Shown: in pieces, positions 1 through 7,166 of the stretch
How positions within the stretch are numbered: the stretch's first letter is position 1
Layout of the letters: every line of letters starts with the position of its first letter
From: Candidatus Opitulatrix roisinitermitis
GTDB taxonomy: Bacteria; Actinomycetota; Actinomycetes; Actinomycetales; Bifidobacteriaceae
Assembly (NCBI GenBank): GCA_031288055.1
Contig: JAITSD010000097.1
Coordinates: 1-16,010 of the forward strand
Reading direction: 5' to 3'
Length of the DNA stretch: 16,010 nucleotides
Translations under genes and position numbers: made by a program
The notes under the pieces: model-generated
What the model was told of the DNA's origin: nothing
The model's database searches: none
The model's input: only the letters and a program-made list of their open reading frames with translations

Positions 1-160
1 CGAATAAAAACAAACAAAATATAATTCCTAGTTTTTTAAAGGTGAACTTATTCCAATTTTTTTCAATTTCCATATTGATTTTCCTAATTTCCATACTAAA
101 ATTATTCCAAAAAAAAAACACTTAATAGCCTGATAATTTTCTAATAAAATTGTTATATAT

Positions 161-188
161 TTGTTAATATTATTTTTTATGTTACAAT
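161..188 (+). promoter_or_regulatory. Candidate sigma-70-type promoter for the secreted-protein gene
   Basis: TTGTTA at 161-166 (-35-like) and TACAAT at 183-188 (-10-like) are separated by 16 nt. Transcription would start near 195, giving a leader of roughly 35-40 nt before the GTG at 232. The leader contains a good Shine-Dalgarno sequence. The call rests on box similarity and spacing only; AT-rich DNA yields chance matches, so confidence is moderate. Confidence 0.45.
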
Positions 189-217
189 GGGAATAAGTAT
201 ATAAAAACAACTTGAAA

Positions 218-225
218 GAAAGAGG
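218..225 (+). promoter_or_regulatory. Ribosome binding site fixing the GTG start at 232
   Basis: GAAAGAGG ends 6 nt before GTG at 232. This is the strongest Shine-Dalgarno match on the plus strand of the window. It supports the GTG as the real start, and the start in turn places the signal peptide at the very N-terminus. Confidence 0.7.
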
Positions 226-231
226 TGTTTT

Positions 232-2295
232 GTGAAACAGAATAATAATATTATAGTAGTTGGTATTTTTGTTATAGCTATAAGTTTAGCTATGGTGGGT
301 GTACATGTTTTTCCGCCCTTAAGTTATGCTAATCATGAAATGCTTATAAGCGACGCTTATTTAAATCTGAATGTTGACAGGGCAATAGATCAAGCAGATC
401 CTAATAACCCAATTTATTCAGCTGTTGTGACAAATGTTGCTAATTTAAAAGTTGATGATATTAAATTTTCTGGAGTGTTTTCTAATGCTAGAGTTCAAAA
501 AATTGAGCAAATTGATGGTACGAACACAGAATATATTCAGTTCAGTAAGCCTTATAACGTCGACGAATTAAATGGCGGCGGCGGTTTAATCATTGACGAT
601 AGGCATTATAATGTGGTTGATAATTATGTTAAAGTCTTGTCAGATAAAATAGATAAATCAACTGGTTTAACTTCTTTTTCTCCATCTGATACAGCCAAAC
701 CTTTTAAAACAGCTGGTGATTTTTTCAAAATTTTTACTGACAAAAATGTTTTTGAACCAGAGACATCGGCATTTTTTTCTAAACTTACTGTTGTATCATC
801 ACTTGTATCTGTGGGTCTACCGGCACTTTTTTCGATTCTAGATGCTTTGGGGATTTATGGTTCTTCCCCTAAAGCAGATCCTGTTTTAGAAAAATTGACT
901 GAGATTTCTAATCAAATTGATAAATTGGCCAAAGCCACAGAAACTCAAGCTCAGGAGATTCATAATCAATTGAATAGAGACAGATATGCCGATCATGTTA
1001 ATGGTTTTATAGCTAAACAAAGTGAATTTGATTCTCAATGGCAAATTACAAAAGTTCGGCCATTTATGAATATATTAAATAAAGTGGCTGAACAAGCTAA
1101 TATTCCTAAAAATAAAGACGGAATAGTTGATTTTAGCGATAAAGATAATATTAATAAAATAGTGTCTTTTTTAAATAATAGCGGTGATACAGGTAAAGCT
1201 TATATGGAGAGTTTAGATGTCTACGGTTCGGCAATTTATGCTAATTACTATGATGTAAATAAAGGTTCAAGTGTGTTAAATGATGAATATTTTGTACAAA
1301 TGTTAAATATATTAAAGTATGTGGCTGGTGACACCTCATATTCTATAGGCACTTTATCGGCTCCTAATTTTATGGAGGTTTTTGGTGCTTTTTCTGATTT
1401 GGCTTATGATTGGAAACATCAAGAATTAGAACCTAGTAGAAGTGTTTTAAACGCCATGTATAATATATGCGTTGGTATGGCAATGCCTTATTGGATGGCG
1501 GTTCAACTTGATAAAACTAGAAATTTGAAAAATTATAATAATTCCCAAGCAGATATTGATTTAATATATGATAATGATCCTGGTTGTGAAATCTCAAAGT
1601 GTAAAGTGAAAGAAAATGAAACAAAAATTGTCGCTTTGAAAAAAATTCAAATAATATCAGAGACTAATAATGACACTGATGAAATAGTTGTTTCAACCAT
1701 TGTTAATAAACTTGATCAGTTACAAAAACAACGAGACAAAGAAGATAAAAGGTTAAATAAGATTGAGGCAACATATAAAGGCGGATCTCTAAGTGATAAT
1801 GGAAAAGTTGTTTCCAATGTCACAGGTCAGACTTATTATCGTGGATTACGCGAAATTGACCCAACTGATTTTTGCCATTATCCAGCTTATTTGTTAAAAA
1901 AGTTTCCATCAACTATAAAAACTGATTTTAACTGTCCAACTAGTGGAAATAAAATTTGGAGTAGGGATCAGTTTGATAAGATGGAATATGCCGCTAAAAT
2001 AAGAAATACAACTTTAAAAGCTGAGATAAATAGTTTTGCTTATAAAAGCGATGTTACTTGGCTTTACACTTATGATTGTAGCACAAGATACGATTATGCC
2101 AGTGTTTGGTATGATGAATATAATGCATGGATGTATTGTAGTGTGTATCCAATAGGCAACAATTCTGCTAGTTCGCTTAATAAAAAGCCTGAAATATTTC
2201 ATGCTTACTACCATAAGAGTATTTTTTCTGAACAGAAGTATGTGGAAGACCGTCCACTTGGTAAGTATAAAATTGCTGAGCTAGCTATTTTTTAG
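232..2295 (+). CDS. Large secreted protein of unknown function with hydrophobic segment and coiled coil
   Basis: I do not recognise this 687-residue protein as a named family. What can be seen: a signal peptide (hydrophobic core about residues 7-28, likely cleavage after SYA at 31-33); a mixed region to about 180; a strongly hydrophobic stretch at about 186-208; then an amphipathic heptad-like helix at about 216-250 (LEKLTEISNQIDKL and following). A second, weaker hydrophobic patch lies at about 411-425, a charged K/D/E-rich helix at about 485-512, and a tyrosine- and cysteine-containing C-terminal part with Cys at 548, 568, 615 and 636. A secreted protein with a hydrophobic hairpin next to long helices recalls alpha-helical pore-forming toxins, but no diagnostic motif supports that, so it is inference. 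The start is GTG with a good Shine-Dalgarno and an upstream promoter. The stop follows a run of six T; slippage there would add 13 residues. It is probably transcribed alone. Confidence 0.8.
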   Translation: MKQNNNIIVVGIFVIAISLAMVGVHVFPPLSYANHEMLISDAYLNLNVDRAIDQADPNNPIYSAVVTNVANLKVDDIKFSGVFSNARVQKIEQIDGTNTEYIQFSKPYNVDELNGGGGLIIDDRHYNVVDNYVKVLSDKIDKSTGLTSFSPSDTAKPFKTAGDFFKIFTDKNVFEPETSAFFSKLTVVSSLVSVGLPALFSILDALGIYGSSPKADPVLEKLTEISNQIDKLAKATETQAQEIHNQLNRDRYADHVNGFIAKQSEFDSQWQITKVRPFMNILNKVAEQANIPKNKDGIVDFSDKDNINKIVSFLNNSGDTGKAYMESLDVYGSAIYANYYDVNKGSSVLNDEYFVQMLNILKYVAGDTSYSIGTLSAPNFMEVFGAFSDLAYDWKHQELEPSRSVLNAMYNICVGMAMPYWMAVQLDKTRNLKNYNNSQADIDLIYDNDPGCEISKCKVKENETKIVALKKIQIISETNNDTDEIVVSTIVNKLDQLQKQRDKEDKRLNKIEATYKGGSLSDNGKVVSNVTGQTYYRGLREIDPTDFCHYPAYLLKKFPSTIKTDFNCPTSGNKIWSRDQFDKMEYAAKIRNTTLKAEINSFAYKSDVTWLYTYDCSTRYDYASVWYDEYNAWMYCSVYPIGNNSASSLNKKPEIFHAYYHKSIFSEQKYVEDRPLGKYKIAELAIF
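637..655 (+). repeat. 19-bp direct repeat, copy 1 (inside the secreted-protein gene)
   Basis: TTGTCAGATAAAATAGATA occurs here, encoding LSDKID in frame, and again at 2307-2325, just beyond the stop codon of the same gene. Exact identity over 19 bases at a distance of 1.67 kb is unlikely to be chance, even in AT-rich DNA. Confidence 0.75.
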
Positions 2296-2306
2296 ATTCG
2301 GATTAT

Positions 2307-2325
2307 TTGTCAGATAAAATAGATA
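2307..2325 (+). repeat. 19-bp direct repeat, copy 2 (after the secreted-protein stop codon)
   Basis: This is identical to 637-655 but lies in the intergenic stretch. In the frame reached by a -1 shift at the T run (2288-2293), it is part of an open stretch reading L-DSDYLSDKIDMTI before a TAA ending at 2336. It could be a remnant of a duplicated or recombined gene copy, or the original C-terminus lost by a frameshift. Confidence 0.75.
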
Positions 2326-2359
2326 TGACAATATAAATAGTTATTTATTTGGATGTTGT

Positions 2360-2396
2360 ATAGTTATATAAGTTTTTGAATGTAGACTATAACTAT
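2360..2396 (+). promoter_or_regulatory. Inverted repeat spanning the start codon of the DUF3048 lipoprotein gene
   Basis: ATAGTTATA (2360-2368) and TATAACTAT (2388-2396) are perfect 9-bp inverted arms around a 19-nt loop. The second arm includes the A and T of the ATG at 2395. There is no Shine-Dalgarno before this ATG. The repeat could be an operator, or an RNA hairpin masking the start. All-AT composition apart from one pair makes chance a real possibility. Confidence 0.35.
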
Positions 2397-3417
2397 GAAA
2401 CGAATTTATAGTGTCTTATCAATAGTTTTTATATCAGTTTTGTTTATTTCATTAACAGGCTGTGGCGGTGATGATAGTGCCAACAAAAATGCTGCACCCG
2501 ATGTTCCCAAACTTTGGCCATTAACTCATATAGTATCAGATAATGTTGTTTCGAGACCAGCAGTATCTGTTAAAATAGAAAATGATCCATTAGCTAGGCC
2601 TCAAACAGGTTTACAATCAGCTGATATAGTTTGGGAAACTATGATAGAAGGAGGAGTAACTCGCTTTGTGGCAGTTTATAATTCACAAATGCCAGAAAAT
2701 GTGGGACCTGTTAGATCTCTTAGAATTGCTGATGGTTCAATAGCAGGGCCTATGAAGGGTTTAATTGTTTTTTCGGGTTCTAATGGACAAAGATTTCAAC
2801 AGGTAGCTCGTGATGCTGGTTTGCAAACTATTGAGGAAGATGCCAGTGCTAAAGGATTTTTTAGAATTGGTGATAATGCACCTCATAATGACTATTATGT
2901 TTTGAAAGATGCTTTAGAGCAAGCAGATGCTAATCATAAAGTTGCTCCGGAGCCACAATTTCTTTATGCGCAAACTGGTCAGGTCACAACTCCTGAGGAA
3001 GTTGGTATACCAATTACTCATATGACAGATGTTATGAGCGGTATGTTTACAACTAATTGGGATTACGATGCTAAAGATAAAGTTTATAAGCGTTCACAAG
3101 AGGATGCACCGTTTATGGACAAAATTACTGATAAACAAGTTACGGCTACTAATGTAATAGCTTTAGAGGTGGGGACTAAAGGAACTCCTGAAATTGATCC
3201 TGCAGGAAATCCTGAAATGGAAATGGAAGTTGTCGGTGGAGGTAACGGTAAAGTTATGGTAGGCGGTAAAGCGTTAGATATAAAATGGGAGAAAAAAGAT
3301 TCTAAATCTTTATTATCTTTCACCACACTTGACGGCAAAGAAGTCTTATTGGCTCCAGGTAATACCTGGGTGGTTTTGGTGCCAAAGAATGACGGTGGTA
3401 ATATTTCAATTAAATAG
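2395..3417 (+). CDS. DUF3048 (YerB-like) lipoprotein
   Basis: This is a 340-residue surface lipoprotein of the DUF3048/YerB family, whose biochemical role is not established. The N-terminus has a basic start, a hydrophobic core and a lipobox LTGC with the lipidated Cys at 23, so it should be anchored on the outer face of the membrane. The N-terminal DUF3048 domain (about 40-190) shows the family hallmarks RPAVSVKIEN (54-63), ARPQTGL (67-73), ADIVWE, EGGVTRF (85-91) and GPVRSLRIADG (104-114). The C-terminal domain (about 215-335) shows WDYDAKDKVYKRS and a final PGNTWVVLVP. Length is normal. The ATG at 2395 is chosen because it gives an intact signal peptide. No Shine-Dalgarno precedes it, and an inverted repeat overlaps it. 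It is followed after 21 nt by the hydrolase gene, with which it is probably cotranscribed. In some Firmicutes yerB lies beside pcrA; here the two are about 11 kb apart on opposite strands. Confidence 0.9.
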   Translation: MKRIYSVLSIVFISVLFISLTGCGGDDSANKNAAPDVPKLWPLTHIVSDNVVSRPAVSVKIENDPLARPQTGLQSADIVWETMIEGGVTRFVAVYNSQMPENVGPVRSLRIADGSIAGPMKGLIVFSGSNGQRFQQVARDAGLQTIEEDASAKGFFRIGDNAPHNDYYVLKDALEQADANHKVAPEPQFLYAQTGQVTTPEEVGIPITHMTDVMSGMFTTNWDYDAKDKVYKRSQEDAPFMDKITDKQVTATNVIALEVGTKGTPEIDPAGNPEMEMEVVGGGNGKVMVGGKALDIKWEKKDSKSLLSFTTLDGKEVLLAPGNTWVVLVPKNDGGNISIK

Positions 3418-3438
3418 TTGAAAGGCGATTAGAGGGTT

Positions 3439-4401
3439 TTGAATATAGACAATAAATCACTTCTTCAAACAAAAAATAAAGATGTTGATTATCTTTTCTT
3501 TAAAGCTAGCGATGATCGACTAATCCCCTTTAAAATTAGCGGACAGGGTTCGCCTTTACTTTTAATTCATGGTTTAGGGGGTGAATTAAAAAATTGGGAT
3601 AAAGTGGCTGCTAAATTGTCTAAAACTCATACGGTTTTGCGTTTGGATCAAAGAGGACACGGCAAGTCGGTTGTTTTTGATAATATTACTATTAAACGCA
3701 TAGTTGATGATGTTATAGAATTAACTGATTATGTTTTTGGTAAACAAAAGTTTACTATAGCTGGACATTCTATGGGAGGCATAACTTTATTAAATTATAT
3801 TTCTTATGTGGGGTGTAAAAAATTAAATAGTGTTATTTTAATGGATACCACACCGTGTATTTTTTCTGATAAAAATTGGCCTTATGGGCTTTATTATGGT
3901 AAATATACTAAAGATGATTATATTAAAGATTTGCAATTAATAAATAAAAACTTTATTGCTTTTTATAGTTATTTCGTTTATCGATCGGCTACAAAATATA
4001 ATCCTAAAAGACCGCCATTAACTTATGATGAGTTTTACGGTATAGCTAAAGCTATAGATGATAAAACTAAAATAAAAGTGGCTGATATGGCTAATCAATT
4101 TAAACGGTTAGCTTCCACTCCTCCAAAAAAATTACGACAAGTTATGCAAACTTATTGGCAAGCAACACCAGACTATGATACTAGAAAAGTTTTGCCGAAA
4201 ATTAATGTACCAGTATTAATTATTTATGCTCAGCCAGGTTCACTTTTTACACCTGATTTAGCTTTTTGGATGAAGAGTCAAATTAAAAAAGCTCCTGTAA
4301 CTATGGCTGAAATAACCAATTCATCTCATGTAATTGTGCCTTTCAAAGCTAATCAGGTGATTGCCAAAACTTCACAATTTTTATTAAAATATACAATATA
4401 A
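3439..4401 (+). CDS. Alpha/beta-hydrolase fold protein
   Basis: A 320-residue protein of the alpha/beta-hydrolase superfamily; the substrate cannot be told. The core begins near residue 30 with LLLIHGLGG (40-48, oxyanion-hole region), then LDQRGHGKS (69-77), the nucleophile elbow GHSMGG with Ser111, and a cap region at about 140-235. The last strand is VPVLIIYAQ (257-265), and the catalytic His is probably His297 in NSSHVIVPF. The position after the last-but-one strand that normally holds the acid reads AQPGSLF, without Asp; Asp273 or Asp136 (LMDTTP) might substitute. There is no signal peptide, so it should be cytoplasmic. The start is uncertain: TTG at 3439 has AGAGGG only 2 nt upstream, and no ATG or GTG lies before the conserved fold. 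Its stop is 4 nt from the stop of the convergent tsaD gene. Confidence 0.85.
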   Translation: MNIDNKSLLQTKNKDVDYLFFKASDDRLIPFKISGQGSPLLLIHGLGGELKNWDKVAAKLSKTHTVLRLDQRGHGKSVVFDNITIKRIVDDVIELTDYVFGKQKFTIAGHSMGGITLLNYISYVGCKKLNSVILMDTTPCIFSDKNWPYGLYYGKYTKDDYIKDLQLINKNFIAFYSYFVYRSATKYNPKRPPLTYDEFYGIAKAIDDKTKIKVADMANQFKRLASTPPKKLRQVMQTYWQATPDYDTRKVLPKINVPVLIIYAQPGSLFTPDLAFWMKSQIKKAPVTMAEITNSSHVIVPFKANQVIAKTSQFLLKYTI

Positions 4402-4405
4402 ATAT

Positions 4406-5440
4406 TTAAATAGCGACTTGTTCTAAAGGCATAGTTGAATTAACTGAAAAGTTAAGTTTTGACGGTTTGGCTTTTTGATTATATAGAATGGCACCTAATT
4501 TAGCTATCATCAGTCCATTATCTGTACATAAATCTAGAGGCGGAATAAAAATATCAATATTTGCTATTTTACCTTGTTCAATTAATAAATTTCTCAGTTG
4601 TGAATTTGCGGAAAATCCCCCACCTATAACAATAGATTTTATATTAAAAGTTTTGGCAGCTTGAATAGTTTTATCCACTAATACTTCTGACACAGCTTTA
4701 GCTAAAGCAGCACAAATATTGTTTCTAAAGTCTTTTTGAGTCAATTTATAATTATTATCCTCAATAAATCTAGCTACAGCTGTTTTTAGACCTGAGAAAG
4801 AAAAATCAAAACGATGATTTTCTAAGTGTTTTGTTTGGGTATATCCTTTAGGAAATTTTATCAAAGCATCATTACCATTTTGAGCCATTTTATCAATAAG
4901 TTGCCCAGCTGGATAATTTAAGTCTAAAAGTCGACCAATTTTATCAAAACATTCACCAGCGGCATCATCAGTTGTGGAGCCAATTATTGTAATGTTTTTA
5001 TTAATATTTTTAAGTATTGCGGTATGACCTCCAGAAACTATTAATCCGATAAAGTCTTGAGGAAAGTTTTTAAAAGCTATAGTGGAGGCATAAATATGGG
5101 CAATTACATGATTTACAGCATAAATTGGTTTTTGTAAGGCATAAGCTAATCCTTTGGCATAAGACGCACCCACAACTAAGCAACCCATTAAGCCAGGTCC
5201 AGCACTAACGGCTATAGCATCAATTTCAGATAAATTAATTTTGGCTTTATCTAAAGCTCGATTTAGCGTTGGTTGTAAAGTTTGTAAATGAGCTCGCGAA
5301 GCTATTTCAGGAATAACTCCTCCCCAGCGGACATGTTCATCAACCGATGAAGCAATTTCATTGGCTAAAACTTTAGATTGTTTAATAATACCTATACCGG
5401 TTTCGTCACAAGTAGATTCAATGCCTAAAATGGTTGTCAT
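4406..5440 (-). CDS. tsaD: tRNA t6A modification protein TsaD
   Basis: TsaD (Kae1/YgjD family) transfers threonylcarbamoyl from threonylcarbamoyl-AMP to A37 of ANN-decoding tRNAs, working with TsaB and TsaE in the cytoplasm; it is essential in most bacteria. The 344 residues match the usual length. Visible motifs: LGIESTCDETG (5-15); SAGPGLMGCLVVG (79-91); the metal-binding NHVIAH with His111 and His115; SGGHT (136-140); DDAAGECFDKIGRLL (158-172); FSFSGLKTAV (213-222); VIGGGFSAN (271-279); and CTDNGLMIA with Asp307. NHVIAH lacks the Glu often seen between the two His, and YPAGQ replaces the common YPGGP; neither touches the metal ligands. The ATG at 5438-5440 follows the gpsA stop after one base (TAA-A-ATG) with no Shine-Dalgarno, so termination-reinitiation from gpsA is likely. 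It is the last gene of the minus-strand run. Confidence 0.97.
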   Translation of the reverse strand: MTTILGIESTCDETGIGIIKQSKVLANEIASSVDEHVRWGGVIPEIASRAHLQTLQPTLNRALDKAKINLSEIDAIAVSAGPGLMGCLVVGASYAKGLAYALQKPIYAVNHVIAHIYASTIAFKNFPQDFIGLIVSGGHTAILKNINKNITIIGSTTDDAAGECFDKIGRLLDLNYPAGQLIDKMAQNGNDALIKFPKGYTQTKHLENHRFDFSFSGLKTAVARFIEDNNYKLTQKDFRNNICAALAKAVSEVLVDKTIQAAKTFNIKSIVIGGGFSANSQLRNLLIEQGKIANIDIFIPPLDLCTDNGLMIAKLGAILYNQKAKPSKLNFSVNSTMPLEQVAI

Positions 5441-5441
5441 T

Positions 5442-6461
5442 TTAAGAAACTTTTGCGGAGTTTATACCTTCTGTATAAAGTGGTAAATTCATTAATCTAG
5501 TTTCTAAAGAATCAACATCGGCGTTGTTAAAAAGTATTTTATGTATTCCAGCCACTATTGGCATAGGTACAAGAAATTCTTTAGCTAATTCTAAAGCGGC
5601 TACTGTGGTCATACAACCTTCGGCTACACCATTAGAGAGAGTTTTAGCTTCTTGAAAACTATGACCTTGTCCTATTGCTAAACCAAAGGCATGATTACGG
5701 GAATTAGGTGACATACAAGTGGCAATTAAATCGCCTATACCAGCTAAGCCGTAAAAGGTTTTAGCTTGAGCATCCATGGACACGCCTAACCGCATAATTT
5801 CCTCCAAACCTCTGGATATAACAGTTGATTGAGTATTAAAGCCATAGTTTCGTCCCTGTGCCATACCAATAGCTAAAGCAATAACATTTTTTAAAGCTCC
5901 ACATAATTGTACTCCTAAAATATCTGAGGAAGCAAAAGGCCGGAAATAATTGCACGTAATTGCTTGGCTGACTAATTTTATAGTTTCATTTGATTTTGAA
6001 GCCACTACAGTGGCAGCTGGTTTTTTATCAAATAATTCATCAGATAAATTAGGTCCTGAAATAGCCGCGACTTTATCATTATCAATAATTAATTCCTCTT
6101 TGATAATTTGCGTCATAACTTTATTGGTTTTAACCTCTATACCTTTTGTGAGAGAAACCACAATAGTCTTATTTTTTATAAATGGTTTTAACTGCCTTAC
6201 CACGTCTCGCAGATATTGTGAGCTTATACAAATAAATAATATATCAGCGTTGTCGGCGGCTTCTTGTAGCGATGTGGTGGCATATATTTTAGAGCTAAAT
6301 TTTTTATTAGGGTGTCGTTTATGTGTGTGTTTAGTGTTCATTTCATCCACAATGGCTTTTTCAATGTCCCAAACTAAGACTCGAGGAAAGTTTTCGGTTA
6401 AAATATTTGCGAATACGCTACCCCAAGCTCCTCCACCTATTAAAGTTACTTTTTTAATCAT
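5442..6461 (-). CDS. gpsA: Glycerol-3-phosphate dehydrogenase [NAD(P)+]
   Basis: GpsA reduces dihydroxyacetone phosphate to sn-glycerol 3-phosphate, the backbone for phospholipids, in the cytoplasm. The 339 residues are full length. The N-terminal Rossmann domain has GGGAWGSVFA (9-18) and FICISSQ; then come SLTKGIE with Lys106, ISGPNLSDEL (135-142 and on), and CGALKNVIALAIGMAQG with the catalytic Lys191. The C-terminal domain shows GLAGIGDLIATC (238-249) with Asp244, and SPNSRNHAFG with the substrate-phosphate-binding Arg-Asn at 255-256. The start at 6461 is ATG, preceded by AAAAGGAG with 5-nt spacing, the best Shine-Dalgarno in this part. The gene follows plsC after 21 nt. PlsC consumes acyl derivatives of the GpsA product, so the two form a phospholipid-synthesis pair. 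Confidence 0.97.
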   Translation of the reverse strand: MIKKVTLIGGGAWGSVFANILTENFPRVLVWDIEKAIVDEMNTKHTHKRHPNKKFSSKIYATTSLQEAADNADILFICISSQYLRDVVRQLKPFIKNKTIVVSLTKGIEVKTNKVMTQIIKEELIIDNDKVAAISGPNLSDELFDKKPAATVVASKSNETIKLVSQAITCNYFRPFASSDILGVQLCGALKNVIALAIGMAQGRNYGFNTQSTVISRGLEEIMRLGVSMDAQAKTFYGLAGIGDLIATCMSPNSRNHAFGLAIGQGHSFQEAKTLSNGVAEGCMTTVAALELAKEFLVPMPIVAGIHKILFNNADVDSLETRLMNLPLYTEGINSAKVS

Positions 6462-6466
6462 ATTTA

Positions 6467-6474
6467 CTCCTTTT
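6467..6474 (-). promoter_or_regulatory. Strong ribosome binding site of gpsA
   Basis: AAAAGGAG on the minus strand lies 5 nt before the gpsA ATG. It is notable because most neighbouring genes in this run have weak or no Shine-Dalgarno, which suggests gpsA is translated independently rather than only by coupling. Confidence 0.7.
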
Positions 6475-6482
6475 GTTTTGTA

Positions 6483-7166
6483 TTAACCGCAACACCTTTT
6501 AAAACTTTTGTTGGTATCTATCTTTTTATTTCTAATTTCTGTTAATAGTTTATCTACGCATTTATACATTTTATTAGTTAGTTGTTCAACAGTTTCTGTT
6601 TTGGAGTATTTTATTGGTGGATTAATTTGTAAAAATAATTTGCCGTTTATAAAGTCTTGAGCTGCAGGAATTATTATAGTTTTAGGGTGAGCTAAAGCTA
6701 ATCTGGCTGCACCGGTTTTAAATTTTAAAGGTGATTTATTTTTGACTTTTGCAGTTGTACCTTCCGGAAAGATAATTAAACATTCACAATTAGCTAATTT
6801 TTTATTTGCTAAAAATAGACTATTAGAAGCTTCTTTAGTGTTGCGTTTGACAGGTATAAAGCCTAAAACTGACCATAAATGTTTCAGAATTGGTATTTTC
6901 CATAAAGTATCTTTAGCTAAAACACTAGGATATCTTTTGGCTTTAATACAAGCAAAAACAGGGCAAGGCGCATCTAAATTGCGTATATGATTTGATATTA
7001 AAATAACTGGTTTATTTGTTGGTATATTTTCCAAACCTTCAATTTTAACTCTAGTTATAAGCCAATAGATAAAATATAATATTTTGCCAGCTAAAAGATA
7101 TGTTAATTTATACCTTAAACCCATTTGGTTAGATTTATTTTTTGTCGAGTTATTTATTGGCTTCAC
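6483..7166 (-). CDS. plsC: 1-acyl-sn-glycerol-3-phosphate acyltransferase
   Basis: PlsC/LPLAT-family enzyme that acylates lysophosphatidic acid at sn-2 to give phosphatidic acid at the cytoplasmic membrane face. The 227 residues are usual. It has an N-terminal hydrophobic helix (about 20-37), motif I NHIRNLD with His60 and Asp65 (H-X4-D), motif II FIPVKRN (103-109), motif III FPEGTT (133-138) and motif IV near IIIPAA (164-169). The start is probably GTG at 7166: AGAAAGAG sits 6 nt upstream, inside the end of smpB, so the two genes overlap by 17 nt. An internal ATG at 7122-7124 would also keep all motifs but has no Shine-Dalgarno. gpsA follows, fitting a lipid-synthesis pair. A few residues past the fold end in an odd RCCG. 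Confidence 0.92.
   Translation of the reverse strand: MKPINNSTKNKSNQMGLRYKLTYLLAGKILYFIYWLITRVKIEGLENIPTNKPVILISNHIRNLDAPCPVFACIKAKRYPSVLAKDTLWKIPILKHLWSVLGFIPVKRNTKEASNSLFLANKKLANCECLIIFPEGTTAKVKNKSPLKFKTGAARLALAHPKTIIIPAAQDFINGKLFLQINPPIKYSKTETVEQLTNKMYKCVDKLLTEIRNKKIDTNKSFKRCCG

Noticed and set aside
28..210. 60-codon minus-strand reading frame in the upstream gap
   Set aside because: It starts with TTG without a Shine-Dalgarno, runs across the likely promoter of the secreted-protein gene, and reads like AT-rich noise with repeated WKL stretches caused by the local direct repeats.
3355..3369. Perfect palindrome CCAGGT-AAT-ACCTGG near the end of the DUF3048 gene
   Set aside because: It encodes the conserved PGNTW end of the domain and has no T tail, so it is neither a terminator nor a convincing operator.
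5950..6486. Plus-strand 178-codon open frame opposite gpsA
   Set aside because: It is the antisense of a strongly conserved gene, has no ribosome site and resembles no family; it is a shadow of gpsA codon usage.
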